This document shows, in pieces, positions 7,069 to 16,334 of a DNA stretch of 64,000 nucleotides (position 1 is its first letter; every line of letters starts with the position of its first letter). The notes under the pieces were generated by a model that searched no databases, was not told where the DNA came from, and saw nothing but the letters and a program-made list of their open reading frames with translations. Both the position numbers and the translations under genes were made by a program. The DNA comes from an uncultured Bacteroidales bacterium (lineage in GTDB: Bacteria > Bacteroidota > Bacteroidia > Bacteroidales > F082), in the NCBI GenBank assembly GCA_946185535.1, contig CAMHJX010000014.1:1-64000 (forward strand), given 5' to 3'.

Positions 7069-8265
7069 TTACAAGTTCGTTAAATCAAATGTCGGTAGGC
7101 TGTCTATCGCCTTCTGTTTCAACTCGTCCACGGCGCGTGTGTATTTCTCCGTGTGCTTCAGTCCCGAATGTCCGAGGAGGCTGGCCACCGTCTTGATATT
7201 GGCTCCGTTGTTCAGTATGTTCACGGCAAAGGAGTGCCGGCCACAGTGCCATGTGATGTGCTTCGTGATGCCCGCCCTTGCCGTCCAATGCCGCAATGCC
7301 TTCAAGCACATAGTGTGTGACGGAAGATGAAACACCAGATCGTCCTCCTTTCCACTCTCTGGCACACCGACCAAGGAGAGGATGCCATCATTGAGGGGAA
7401 TGGTCACGCCGCTGCTCGATGAGTGCCCCTTGGTCTTGTTCTGCTCGAACTTCAAGAGCCGGTTGGAGTAGTCGATGTTCCGAAAGGTCAAATCCTTGAC
7501 ATCGCAGAAACGGAGGCCACAATAGCAACAGAAGAAGAACGCCCTGCGGATTTCGGGGTTCTCGCCTTGATAGTGGGTGTTGATGAGCTTCACAACCTCC
7601 TCCGTCGACAGCACATCCTTACGCAATATCTGCTCGTCCGACACAATCCTAATGCCTGCCGTGGGGTCGGTGGCCATGTAGTCATGTTCTATGGCCCACT
7701 TGACCACCTTCTTGAAGCGTTGCAGCACGCTCTTGGGTGTTTCCCCGTTCCCTCTCGACTTGAGGAACTCCGCAAAGTCAGCCATCATGTCCTTGGTGAT
7801 TTGGCTCGACTTGATTCCGACCTTGAACCTCTCATATTCAGGTGTGGTTTCAATGAACTCCTTGAACCACCGCAGGGACATCTTCAGCATACGGACATCG
7901 CATTTCGTGTAGTGGTCGATATAGGACTGATAGAGCGAAACGAAATCCGTGTTCTTGCTTTTCTCCAAGCGGTAGCCTCTTGTGTCCTTGAGGAACTCTT
8001 GTTCCTTCTCCTTTCGTATTTCCTGTGCCAGTTGGATGTTCTTGCTGTTGCTCTCCCTCTCGATGGGCGTTCTCGGCTTGCCATAGATGGTCAGCCCGAG
8101 AAACTCCTTCTTCCTTATGGCTCTGACCTTGGTCTTTCCGCTTGCCTCGTCCACCTCGCTGTTATAACCATAATAATACTCCAAATAGAGGGAGAAGTTG
8201 CCGTCTGACAATTTCTTCTGCTTCAATTTCGGGTTGTCCGTGACTTTAACATCGTTTTTTGCCAT
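7069..8265 (-). CDS. int: tyrosine recombinase / integrase
   Basis: The protein has 398 residues from ATG 8265 (MAKNDVKVTDNPKL). An N-terminal arm-DNA-binding region (residues 1-95) is followed by a SAM-like core-binding domain (residues about 105-205) and the catalytic domain. Catalytic residues visible are Arg252 (CGLRFCD), the Lys of NKTKG, HCGR in ITWHCGRHSF, the LLGHSGLKHT box and nucleophile Tyr375 (TEKYTRA). It catalyses site-specific integration and excision of the element. It sits at the right end of the element next to the core gene glmS, so the attachment site should lie between 8266 and 8563. The other end is outside the window. Confidence 0.92.
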   Translation of the reverse strand: MAKNDVKVTDNPKLKQKKLSDGNFSLYLEYYYGYNSEVDEASGKTKVRAIRKKEFLGLTIYGKPRTPIERESNSKNIQLAQEIRKEKEQEFLKDTRGYRLEKSKNTDFVSLYQSYIDHYTKCDVRMLKMSLRWFKEFIETTPEYERFKVGIKSSQITKDMMADFAEFLKSRGNGETPKSVLQRFKKVVKWAIEHDYMATDPTAGIRIVSDEQILRKDVLSTEEVVKLINTHYQGENPEIRRAFFFCCYCGLRFCDVKDLTFRNIDYSNRLLKFEQNKTKGHSSSSGVTIPLNDGILSLVGVPESGKEDDLVFHLPSHTMCLKALRHWTARAGITKHITWHCGRHSFAVNILNNGANIKTVASLLGHSGLKHTEKYTRAVDELKQKAIDSLPTFDLTNL

Positions 8266-8316
8266 AGTACAGGGTGCAAATTTCAACGAAACCTATTATT
8301 TGTTTCCTTTGGTTTG

Positions 8317-8350
8317 CAAAGGTACTACTTTATTTTATTCGGGGCGCAAA
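8317..8350 (-). promoter_or_regulatory. candidate integrase promoter
   Basis: On the minus strand TTTG (8350-8347) and TACCTTTG (8324-8317) are 22 bp apart, one or two bp longer than optimal. Two GGGCGCAAA repeats (8342-8350 and 8353-8361) surround the upstream box and may be protein-binding sites. Confidence 0.5.
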
Positions 8351-8493
8351 TAGGGCGCAAAAAATGACAAAACAAACGCAAAAAATGGAAATAAAAGGAA
8401 AACAAGTATTTTGTAACTTGCTGATTTTTATTCGTTTTGTTTCTCTTAATTTCCTTTGATATATTGGTTTTGTATCGGCCTTCGGTACTCATA

Positions 8494-8530
8494 AAGCCCC
8501 TCTTAATCGTTGATTACGAGGGGCTTTTGT
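8494..8530. terminator. hairpin between glmS and the mobile element
   Basis: AAGCCCCTC (8494-8502) and GAGGGGCTT (8518-8526) are perfect complements around a 15-nt loop. TTTTGTTTT follows on the plus side and a short T stretch on the minus side. It most likely ends the leftward glmS transcript and also shields it from the other side. No gene is seen in 8266-8563. Confidence 0.65.
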
Positions 8531-8563
8531 TTTGCCAAGGTGTACTAAAGGTGCAAAAAGCAC

Positions 8564-10408
8564 TTATTCTACCGTAACCGATTTGGCAAGGTTGCGCGGT
8601 TGGTCGACATTACAACCCCGCATCACAGCGATGTGATAGGCCAAAATCTGCAAAGGTACCGTCGCCAATAAAGGTGAATAGAGGCATTCCGTCTCAGGAA
8701 TCTCAATGACATAGTCGGCCATCTTGCGCGCCAACACGTCATTCTCACTAATGATGGCGATAATCTTTCCGTCACGGGCTTTCACCTCTTGGATATTGCT
8801 CAACACTTTTTCGTATGTGCTATGGTTGGTGGCAATGAACACCACAGGCATATCCTTGTCAATCAAGGCGATGGGACCGTGTTTCATTTCAGCGGCAGGA
8901 TAACCTTCGGCATGGATATAGGAGATTTCCTTCAACTTCAAGGCACCTTCAAGCGCTACAGGGTAGTTTTGCAAACGACCGAGATACAGCATGTTACGCA
9001 CATCCTTGTATTTTTCGGCGATGTCCTTCACATGACTACTATGGTCGAGAGTCCACTGTATCTTGTCAGGGATACGGTCAAGCTCTTGGATGAATTCAAG
9101 GCGTTCCTCATCTTTCATTGAACCTTTCAACTCGGCCAAACGCAAGGCCAACATAGCCATTACCGTCACTTGCGAGGTGAAAGCCTTAGTGGAAGCCACA
9201 CCGATTTCTGGACCAGCATGGGTGTAAATGCCCGCATCCGTGGCTCTCGAAATGGATGAACCGATGACATTGCAAATACCCAAAACGATGGCACCCTTTT
9301 CTTTCGCCAGCTGGATAGCTGCCAAGGTATCGGCGGTCTCGCCCGACTGCGACACAGCAATCACCACATCATGCGGCGTGACCACGGGGTCGCGGTAACG
9401 GAACTCCGAGGCATACTCTACTTTTACACGGATCTTGGCCAGTTTCTCGATGAGGTAACTACCCACAAGACTGGCATGCCAAGAAGTGCCACAAGCCACA
9501 AAGACGATATTATCGGCATACAGCAACTGTTTCTCATACTGAGCGATGCCACCAAGACGCACGGTGTTGGCTTCGGGGTGCAGACGGCCACGCATTGTGT
9601 CGCGAACGATGGTGGGCTGCTCGTAGATTTCCTTCATCATGAAATGGTCGAAGCCAGCCTTTTCGATACTGTCGAGGTTCATCTTCAATTCCTGGACATA
9701 AGGCATGGCCTCCACATCTTGTATTGTCTTGATGTGCAGTTCCTCACCCAACTTGATTCTCACCACTTGCTCATCCTCAAGGTATACCACCTTTTGCGTA
9801 CGACCCACGATAGGCGTGGCATCAGATGCGATATAATACTCTCCATCACCGATGCCTATCACCATTGGACTTCCCTTTCGGGCGGCAATCAGCTGGTCAG
9901 GATGGTCTTTTTCCACGATGACGATAGCGTAGGCTCCCACCACATGGTTCAAGGCGATGCGCACCGCCTCAAACAAATCCACATGCTCGCTGAGCTGCAC
10001 GTCTTCGATGAGGTTGGTCAGTACTTCGGTGTCGGTCGATGACTTGAATGTGAAGCCACGCTTTTCCAATTCCTTGCGAAGGCTCAGATAGTTTTCGATG
10101 ATGCCGTTGTGAATCAGGGCGATGTTGCCCGATTGTGAGCGATGGGGGTGTGCATTCACCTCATTAGGCTCACCATGGGTGGCCCAACGGGTGTGCGCGA
10201 TGCCAATGTGCCCGCTGACATCCTTAGAAGAAGCAAAGGCCTCCAAGTCGGAGACCTTGCCTTTAGTTTTGTAGACATTCAGTTCGTTTGCCTCGTTGAG
10301 CAGTGCCACACCGGCGCTGTCGTAGCCACGATATTCGAGGCGCTTCAAGCCCTCAATGAGGATAGGATAGGCCTCTTGCTGGCCCACATAAGCTACTATT
10401 CCACACAT
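8564..10408 (-). CDS. glmS: glutamine--fructose-6-phosphate aminotransferase (isomerising)
   Basis: The 614-residue enzyme makes glucosamine-6-phosphate from fructose-6-phosphate and glutamine, the first step to UDP-GlcNAc for peptidoglycan and lipid A. It starts MCGIVAYVGQ with the N-terminal nucleophile Cys2 of the class II glutaminase domain (1-235). Two SIS sugar-isomerase domains follow: GTSWHAS and SQSGETADT, then EGALKLKEISYIHAEG. It ends with the conserved tail LAKSVTVE. The length equals that of characterised homologues. It is cytoplasmic and monocistronic here. No glmS ribozyme was recognised upstream. Confidence 0.97.
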   Translation of the reverse strand: MCGIVAYVGQQEAYPILIEGLKRLEYRGYDSAGVALLNEANELNVYKTKGKVSDLEAFASSKDVSGHIGIAHTRWATHGEPNEVNAHPHRSQSGNIALIHNGIIENYLSLRKELEKRGFTFKSSTDTEVLTNLIEDVQLSEHVDLFEAVRIALNHVVGAYAIVIVEKDHPDQLIAARKGSPMVIGIGDGEYYIASDATPIVGRTQKVVYLEDEQVVRIKLGEELHIKTIQDVEAMPYVQELKMNLDSIEKAGFDHFMMKEIYEQPTIVRDTMRGRLHPEANTVRLGGIAQYEKQLLYADNIVFVACGTSWHASLVGSYLIEKLAKIRVKVEYASEFRYRDPVVTPHDVVIAVSQSGETADTLAAIQLAKEKGAIVLGICNVIGSSISRATDAGIYTHAGPEIGVASTKAFTSQVTVMAMLALRLAELKGSMKDEERLEFIQELDRIPDKIQWTLDHSSHVKDIAEKYKDVRNMLYLGRLQNYPVALEGALKLKEISYIHAEGYPAAEMKHGPIALIDKDMPVVFIATNHSTYEKVLSNIQEVKARDGKIIAIISENDVLARKMADYVIEIPETECLYSPLLATVPLQILAYHIAVMRGCNVDQPRNLAKSVTVE

Positions 10409-10510
10409 AATTGCGTTGATTTAAAAGGCGCAAAAATAGTAGAATGGAAAAAACGATGCAAGATTTTTTTGTCTTATTTTCAAAAATCGGCGTTTAATTA
10501 CATTGAATCT

Positions 10511-10571
10511 TCGATTTCGACAAGCTCAACGACCTCTGCTTTTGCAGGTCCCTGAGCCCGTCGAAGGGCCG
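10511..10571. repeat. dispersed palindromic repeat, family F1 (complete hairpin copy)
   Basis: TTCGACAAGCTCAACGACCT (10516-10535) faces AGGTCCCTGAGCCCGTCGAA (10546-10565). The two arms are complementary except for three 2-bp mismatches. Other F1 arms occur at 23318, 32839, 32884 and 61853. It lies immediately after the lemA stop and may serve as a transcript end. Confidence 0.75.
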
Positions 10572-11162
10572 TTACTTAAAAAGTTCCTTCACATCTGGAG
10601 CTTTCTCGGCGCCTTCGGAAGCCTCAAAATAAGGTTTCTGGTGGAAGCCGAAAAGCTTGGCAATAAGATTGGTGGGAAACATTCGAATAAAGGTGTTGTA
10701 GTCTTGCACCTTTTCGTTGAATTGCCTTCGGGCATTGGCTATGGAATTTTCGCAGCCCTCGAGTTGGGATTGAAGGTCGAGGTAGTTCTGGTTGGCCTTC
10801 AAGTCTGGATACTGCTCAACGGTAACCAACAAGCGCGACAAGGCACCCGACATCTCATCTTGGGCAGCCTGGAAAGCTTTTAAGTTTTCTTCGGTGAGGT
10901 TTTCGGCATCAAGGGTGACTGATGTGGCTTTGGCGCGAGCTTCCACCACCGCTGTCAGCGTGCCAGCTTCATATTCAGCATAGCTTTTTACTGTAGCTAC
11001 AAGGTTGGGAATCAGGTCGGCACGCTTTTGATAGGCAGCCTGCAGATTACCTACAGCCGAAGTGACAGCTTCTTCTTTGGAAACCATCGTGTTATAGCCA
11101 CAAGACGAAAAACCCAAGGCCATAAACAAAGCCGCAAGGGCGATAATGATAATTCTTTTCAT
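10572..11162 (-). CDS. lemA: LemA family lipoprotein
   Basis: The protein has 196 residues. The N-terminal signal MKRIIIIALAALFMALGFSSC ends in a lipobox FSSC, so it is probably a lipoprotein. The rest is the long helical LemA fold: AVGNLQAAYQKRADLIPNLV, then the ALSRLL-EQYPDLKANQNYLDLQSQLEG signature and ARRQFNEKVQDYN. The family role is poorly defined (envelope associated). It is divergent from ricT, with an 80-bp shared promoter region, and read alone. Confidence 0.92.
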   Translation of the reverse strand: MKRIIIIALAALFMALGFSSCGYNTMVSKEEAVTSAVGNLQAAYQKRADLIPNLVATVKSYAEYEAGTLTAVVEARAKATSVTLDAENLTEENLKAFQAAQDEMSGALSRLLVTVEQYPDLKANQNYLDLQSQLEGCENSIANARRQFNEKVQDYNTFIRMFPTNLIAKLFGFHQKPYFEASEGAEKAPDVKELFK

Positions 11163-11205
11163 AATACAATTAGGATTAATTAATCAACTTGGTATAATTC
11201 GACCG

Positions 11206-11234
11206 CAAAGGTAAACAATTTTTTCGTAATTTTG
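11206..11234. promoter_or_regulatory. divergent -7 boxes for lemA and ricT
   Basis: TACCTTTG lies on the minus strand (11213-11206) for lemA, and TAATTTTG on the plus strand (11227-11234) for ricT. Neither has a clear TTTG at -33, so these are called from the -7 box and position only. Confidence 0.45.
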
Positions 11235-11269
11235 CGTTTTATTTGCACTTACAAAATTGGATTTGTCAA

Positions 11270-12388
11270 ATGACTGATAATCAACATAAAAACGATAATA
11301 ACACCGTTGAAAGACAATTGATTAACCGAGGCTGCCGGTTGGATGAACCTTACAATACGGGTCAGCATGTGCTTTCATGCGGTCGCTGTAAACTAAGCCA
11401 GTTTGATTGGTTGAAGGACTATGAAAACCAAGAGATCACTGGAAATGTTTGCTTGGCAGAGGTTCGTTTCAAGAACGACCGAAAGGACTATTTTTCATAC
11501 CCTGAGGATTTGGAACTGGAAGTGGGCGAACTTGTGGCTGTAGAGACTGCCATCGGACACGATATCGGCATTGTCACCCTCTTGGGCGATATAGTGAAAC
11601 GTCAACTGAAGCGCAAGAAATACCGCACGCCGATTAATGAGTTGAAGAAAATCTATCGTCGGGCGCGCCCCAACGATGTGGAGAAATGGTTGGCTGCTAT
11701 CAAGTTGGAAGACAGTACTTTGGCACGCACGCGCACCATTGCTGAAAACCTCGGACTGGAGATGAAGCTGAACGACGTGGAATACCAAGGCGACAAGACC
11801 AAAGCCATATTCTATTACACTGCTGACGGACGTGTAGACTTCCGTGAGCTCATCAAGAAACTCGCTGAGGAATTCCACATTAGGATTGAGATGCGTCAGA
11901 TTGGTGTGCGCCAAGAATCTGCCAAATTGGGTGGCATTGGCTCATGCGGTCGCGAGTTGTGCTGTGCCTCATGGATTTGCGACTTCCAATCAGTGACAAC
12001 AGGAGTGGCTCGTGTGCAACAACTTTCACCCAACCCACAAAAACTGGCTGGACAATGTGGCAAGCTGAAATGCTGCCTCAACTTCGAGTACGAAGCTTAT
12101 GTGGAAGCCTTGAAGGCTTTCTCCGACCCCAACATCGTATTGCATTTTGAGAGCGGCGATGCCGTGCATCAGAAAAACGATGTCTTCAAAGGCATCATGT
12201 GGTACTCCTACACCACCGACAAGAGCAATATCATGGCTGTCCCCGTCGACAAGGTGAAAGATATCATCGCCATGAACAAAAAAGGACAAAAGCCCAAGAA
12301 ACTGGAAGACTTTGCCGTGACGCAGGAAGCCCATACCAACACCAACGAAGGCTACGGTGAAGCTGATTTGAAGAAAATGAGTGACTGA
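11270..12388 (+). CDS. ricT: PSP1-domain protein RicT (YaaT-like)
   Basis: The protein has 372 residues from ATG 11270 (MTDNQHKNDNN); a TTG start 27 bp upstream would leave too little room after the promoter. It contains the PSP1 domain (residues about 55-245). Cysteine clusters SCGRCKL, GSCGRELCC and GQCGKLKCC match the Fe-S/FAD-binding cysteines of the Ric complex. In Bacillus RicT works with RicA and RicF in RNA maturation; in Bacteroidetes the role is inferred. Its stop overlaps the start region of gldH, an order often seen in this phylum. Confidence 0.88.
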   Translation: MTDNQHKNDNNTVERQLINRGCRLDEPYNTGQHVLSCGRCKLSQFDWLKDYENQEITGNVCLAEVRFKNDRKDYFSYPEDLELEVGELVAVETAIGHDIGIVTLLGDIVKRQLKRKKYRTPINELKKIYRRARPNDVEKWLAAIKLEDSTLARTRTIAENLGLEMKLNDVEYQGDKTKAIFYYTADGRVDFRELIKKLAEEFHIRIEMRQIGVRQESAKLGGIGSCGRELCCASWICDFQSVTTGVARVQQLSPNPQKLAGQCGKLKCCLNFEYEAYVEALKAFSDPNIVLHFESGDAVHQKNDVFKGIMWYSYTTDKSNIMAVPVDKVKDIIAMNKKGQKPKKLEDFAVTQEAHTNTNEGYGEADLKKMSD

Positions 12389-12389
12389 T

Positions 12390-12995
12390 ATGATGACAAT
12401 ACAAAACCAAACAACAAACACAAAACCCACGCCCCGTACCCTCATGGTGGGCTTTACCCGCCATCCCTCAAGCAGGAAAGCCACCCTTGTGCTCGGGAGA
12501 TTGCGGGTCTTCGCCCGCAATGAGGGTCTCTCACGCAGGGCTTGTGTTTTATTGGCTCTGTTGACCCTAGGGGTGTTCTTCTCTGCCTGCAACAATGATT
12601 CATTCGACAAGCGCACTGTCATCCCTGAAGCTGAATGGAGGCAAGAGGACCGCGTGGCCTTTGATGTCGACATTAACGACACCATCAGTCCCTACGAGTT
12701 CGGCATCGGGTTGCGCCACCTTGAGAACTACCGCTACAGCAATCTCTTTGTCTTCCTGCATACCACAATGCCCAACGGCAACCGCACCCACGATACCATA
12801 GAATGCACCCTCGCCACGCCCGAAGGCCGTTGGATTGGCAAGAGCAGCGGCAGCATGCGTGACCTAACCGTTCCGCTTAACGAGAACCTTCTCTTTCCTC
12901 TTTCGGGAACCTACCATTTCGAAATCGAGCAAGCCATGCGCGAACCCGTGCTGAAAGGCATTTCCGACATCGGACTTTACATCGACAAACAATAG
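12390..12995 (+). CDS. gldH: gliding-motility-type lipoprotein GldH, with repeat-encoded N-terminal extension
   Basis: The mature part (DSFDKRTVIPEAEW..., PYEFGIGLRHLENYRYSNLFVF, GISDIGLYI) matches GldH, a periplasmic-side lipoprotein needed with other Gld proteins for gliding and T9SS function. The hydrophobic signal CVLLALLTLGVFFSAC ends in a lipobox, but about 50 residues precede it (PRTLMVGFTRHPSSRKATL...). These are encoded by a palindromic repeat (12436-12530), so the usual short signal peptide has been lengthened or the true start lies downstream at an unusual codon. ATG 12390 overlaps the ricT stop. The start is uncertain. Confidence 0.78.
   Translation: MMTIQNQTTNTKPTPRTLMVGFTRHPSSRKATLVLGRLRVFARNEGLSRRACVLLALLTLGVFFSACNNDSFDKRTVIPEAEWRQEDRVAFDVDINDTISPYEFGIGLRHLENYRYSNLFVFLHTTMPNGNRTHDTIECTLATPEGRWIGKSSGSMRDLTVPLNENLLFPLSGTYHFEIEQAMREPVLKGISDIGLYIDKQ
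12436..12530. repeat. dispersed double-hairpin repeat, family F4, inside gldH
   Basis: It reads CTCATGGTGGGCTTTACCCG-CCATC, then GGGAGATTGCGGGTCTTCGC-CCGCAATGAG. Each half is an inverted repeat (GGTGGG/CCCGCC; TTGCGGG/CCCGCAA). The 28125-28216 element has the same layout. Here it is translated as the first part of gldH. Confidence 0.7.
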
Positions 12996-13050
12996 GTCCA
13001 TTTTAAAGATTCAAAATTTAAGATTCTTGGACACAAAGAAAGATTAAAAT

Positions 13051-15294
13051 ATGAAAGATAAAAAGACATCAAAAACTGGCCAATCGCATGCCATCAGGAA
13101 TTTGTGGATGATCTTCGGGTCGCTGTTGGTGCTCCTCATCCTGTTTTTCATCTGTGTCGCCACCGGTGTTTTCGGCACCATGCCCACATTTGAGGAATTG
13201 GAAAACCCTAGAACCAACTTGGCCACTGAGATTATCTCTGCCGATGGCAAGATTCTAGGTACCTATTACGTGGAAAACCGCAGCAACGTGCGTTATGCCG
13301 AACTCTCGCCTTATATGCCCGAAGCCCTCATCAGCATTGAGGATGAGCGCTTCACCGAACACTCGGGCATCGATGAGAAAGCCTTGTTCCGCGTGGCTTT
13401 CGGCGTGCTGACGGGCAACAAGAAAGGCGGTGGTTCGACCATCACACAACAGTTGGCCAAAAACCTCTTCCCTCGTGGTGAGAACCTCAGCAAGCCCAAG
13501 CTCGTGCTGCGGAAGTTCCAAGAATGGATAACGGCCACCAAACTGGAACACAATTATTCCAAAGAAGAGATTGTGGCCATGTATCTGAACACCGTTGCCT
13601 TCGGTCACAACGCTTTTGGCATTCGTGCCGCAGCAAGCACTTTCTTTGACAAGAAACCCATTGACATGACCATTGAGGAATGTGCCTTGATGGCCGGTGT
13701 GGTGAATGCACCTACACGTTACAGTCCCATCCGAAACCCCGAAAATTCTATAGGTCGTCGTAACCTAGTTCTTAGAAAGATGGCTGAAAATGGCTACATC
13801 ACTGAAGCTGAATACGACTCCATCTCGCAAATCCCGTTGGACATGACGCATTTCAACATCAGGGACCACAACACGGGACAAGCCACCTATTTCCGTGAGT
13901 TCCTCAGAGGTGAGCTCAACGAATGGGCCAAAAACACGACCCGTGCTGATGGTCAACCCTACAACATCTACCGCGACGGACTGCGCATCTACACCACCAT
14001 CGACTCACGCATGCAAAACTATGCCGAACAGGCTGTTAAGGATTTTATGGGTAAGGAATTGCAACCCATGTTCTACAGTCACTGGAAAGGTCATAAAAAC
14101 GCACCATTCTCCAATCTGACCGCCGACCAAATCGACCATCTCCTTGAGACATCGATGAAACGCTCCGACCGTTATCGAATCCTCAAAAACGAAGGCATGC
14201 CTTTGGACTCTATCAAAGCCGTGTTTGATCGTCCTGTTCGAATGACGGTCTTCTCATGGGATGGCCCTATCGACACGGTGATGTCGCCTATGGACTCTAT
14301 CCGTTATTACAAATGGTTCCTGCAAGCCAGCTTGATCTCTATCGAGACGCACACGGGTCATGTGAAAGCTTACGTTGGTGGTTTGGATTACCGATTCTTC
14401 AAGTATGACCATGTCACACAGGCACGCCGTCAGGTGGGTTCTACTTTCAAACCTTTCCTATATTCGTATGCCATGGGCGACAGCGAGTTCACACCTTGCA
14501 CGAAGATCCCCAATATACCCTACAACATTGAACTTCCTGACGGACGTTTTTGGTCACCCAGCAATGGCGGAGGTGGCGGCGGTGAAATCACTTTAAAGAG
14601 TGCCTTGGCACAATCCAACAACTGGATTTCGGCCTATTTGATGAATCACTACGGCCCCGAGGCAATCATCACCCATGTTCGTCGCATGGGCGTGGAGTCG
14701 CCCATCGAAGCCGTTCCCTCCATCTGCTTAGGTTCCTGCGACCTCAAGTTGATTGAGATGGTTGGTGCCATGAGCACCTTCGCCAACAAAGGTGTTTACA
14801 TCAAGCCCATGTTCATCACGCGCATCGAAGATAAGAACGGCAACGTCATCCAACGTTTCAGCCCTGAAGAGTCGGAGGCTATGAGCGAAATCGCTGCCTA
14901 TAAAACCATCGAGCTGATGAAAGGCGTGGTGCAAAGCGGAACAGGTGTGCGTCTGCGCTCATTATACGGCTTCAAGAACCCCATCGCTGGCAAGACGGGT
15001 ACCACCCAGAAGAACAGCGACGGTTACTTCATGGGCATCACCCCCGACCTCACCACGGGTGTTTGGGTGGGTGCTGACGACCGCAGCGTGCACTTCCGTT
15101 CGACACGTTTGGGACAAGGCTCTCACACCGCATTGCCGATTTGGGCTCTTTACATGAAAAAGGTGTACAACGACCCGAATCTCAAGGTCAGCAAGGGTGA
15201 TTTTCCGAAGCCTTATGCTCCTGGCGTGGATTTGGATTTCAACTGTTGGCAGTATGAAAATGAAGAACGTGATGAATTCATAGATGAGTTCTAA
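13051..15294 (+). CDS. mrcA: class A penicillin-binding protein (PBP1A-like transglycosylase/transpeptidase)
   Basis: This 747-residue bifunctional enzyme polymerises and crosslinks peptidoglycan. A cytoplasmic start is followed by one membrane anchor (residues about 18-42, LLVLLILFFICVATGVF). The GT51 glycosyltransferase domain carries EDERFTEHSGID and GGGSTITQQLAKNLFP. The transpeptidase domain has the SxxK serine in GSTFKPFLY, the SxN motif in AQSNNW and the KTGTT box. All catalytic motifs are intact and the length is normal. It lies 55 bp after gldH and 17 bp before obg, in the same direction. Confidence 0.95.
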   Translation: MKDKKTSKTGQSHAIRNLWMIFGSLLVLLILFFICVATGVFGTMPTFEELENPRTNLATEIISADGKILGTYYVENRSNVRYAELSPYMPEALISIEDERFTEHSGIDEKALFRVAFGVLTGNKKGGGSTITQQLAKNLFPRGENLSKPKLVLRKFQEWITATKLEHNYSKEEIVAMYLNTVAFGHNAFGIRAAASTFFDKKPIDMTIEECALMAGVVNAPTRYSPIRNPENSIGRRNLVLRKMAENGYITEAEYDSISQIPLDMTHFNIRDHNTGQATYFREFLRGELNEWAKNTTRADGQPYNIYRDGLRIYTTIDSRMQNYAEQAVKDFMGKELQPMFYSHWKGHKNAPFSNLTADQIDHLLETSMKRSDRYRILKNEGMPLDSIKAVFDRPVRMTVFSWDGPIDTVMSPMDSIRYYKWFLQASLISIETHTGHVKAYVGGLDYRFFKYDHVTQARRQVGSTFKPFLYSYAMGDSEFTPCTKIPNIPYNIELPDGRFWSPSNGGGGGGEITLKSALAQSNNWISAYLMNHYGPEAIITHVRRMGVESPIEAVPSICLGSCDLKLIEMVGAMSTFANKGVYIKPMFITRIEDKNGNVIQRFSPEESEAMSEIAAYKTIELMKGVVQSGTGVRLRSLYGFKNPIAGKTGTTQKNSDGYFMGITPDLTTGVWVGADDRSVHFRSTRLGQGSHTALPIWALYMKKVYNDPNLKVSKGDFPKPYAPGVDLDFNCWQYENEERDEFIDEF

Positions 15295-15311
15295 CATAGA
15301 AACGATTGGAT

Positions 15312-16322
15312 ATGACCTCAAATTTCGTTGATTACGTCAAGATATTCTGTCGCTCAGGCAAGGGCGGTGCAGGTTCGTTGCATTTCCGTAGAGAAAAATA
15401 CATCCCCAAAGGTGGTCCCGACGGCGGTGACGGCGGACGTGGCGGCAATGTCATCCTGCGTGGCAATGCCCAACTTTGGACCTTGCTCCATCTTCGCTAT
15501 ACCAAGCATGTTTATGCCGGTGATGGTGTGCCTGGAGGCAAAAACCAACTTACGGGTGCCGCCGGTGATGATATCTACATTGATGTGCCTTTGGGAACGG
15601 TGGCTTACCGTTCGGAAGACCATACCATGTTAGGAGAAATCACAGAAGACAAGCAAGAAGTTGTGCTACTCAAAGGTGGTCGCGGTGGCAAGGGCAATGC
15701 CTTTTTCAAGACAGCCACCTTGCAAGCGCCCAAGTTTGCCCAACCTGGCGAACCCAACCAAGAAGAATGGATCACTTTGGAATTGAAGTTGTTGGCTGAT
15801 GTCGGTTTGGTGGGCTTCCCCAATGCAGGCAAGTCGACATTGCTCTCTGTCGTTTCGGCAGCCAAGCCTGAGATTGCCGATTATCCGTTTACGACTTTGG
15901 TACCCAACCTTGGCATTGTCAGCTATCGTGGTCATCGAAGCTTTGTCATGGCCGACATTCCCGGCATTATCGAAGGTGCTGCCGAAGGCAAAGGATTGGG
16001 CATCAGGTTCTTGAGACATATTGAACGCAATTCTACCTTACTCTTCATGGTGCCTGCCATCACTGAGGATGTGAAAAAGGAATACGACATCCTGCTCAAC
16101 GAGTTGAAGAAATACAACCCTGAGTTGATGGACAAAGACCGCATTTTGGCCATCACGAAATGCGACCTCGCTGACGAAGACACCATCAAGGAAATCAAAA
16201 AGCACTTGCCCAAGAAGGTGCCGCATGTCTTCATCAGCTCCGTAGTACAACAAGGCATCGATGAACTGAAGGACTTGATTTGGCTGACGCTGAACAAGGG
16301 GGATGAAGGGGAAGACTGGTAA
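15312..16322 (+). CDS. obg: GTPase Obg (ObgE/CgtA)
   Basis: The protein has 336 residues from ATG 15312 ([16 protein letters not shown]). An N-terminal glycine-rich Obg fold (residues 1-157, [17 protein letters not shown]) precedes the G domain: G1 [10 protein letters not shown]2/switch around PFTTL, G3 [10 protein letters not shown]4 TKCDL and G5 SSV. It is a ribosome-associated, essential GTPase of the 50S assembly pathway. The C-terminus is short, without the extended OCT domain. It is 17 bp after the PBP gene. Confidence 0.96.
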   Translation: MTSNFVDYVKIFCRSGKGGAGSLHFRREKYIPKGGPDGGDGGRGGNVILRGNAQLWTLLHLRYTKHVYAGDGVPGGKNQLTGAAGDDIYIDVPLGTVAYRSEDHTMLGEITEDKQEVVLLKGGRGGKGNAFFKTATLQAPKFAQPGEPNQEEWITLELKLLADVGLVGFPNAGKSTLLSVVSAAKPEIADYPFTTLVPNLGIVSYRGHRSFVMADIPGIIEGAAEGKGLGIRFLRHIERNSTLLFMVPAITEDVKKEYDILLNELKKYNPELMDKDRILAITKCDLADEDTIKEIKKHLPKKVPHVFISSVVQQGIDELKDLIWLTLNKGDEGEDW

Positions 16323-16334
16323 TCTTTTCAATGT

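Noticed and set aside
8564..10420. glmS ribozyme
   Set aside because: The leader of glmS is only a few tens of bases before lemA-side sequence and lacks the core. It is also a Firmicutes feature.
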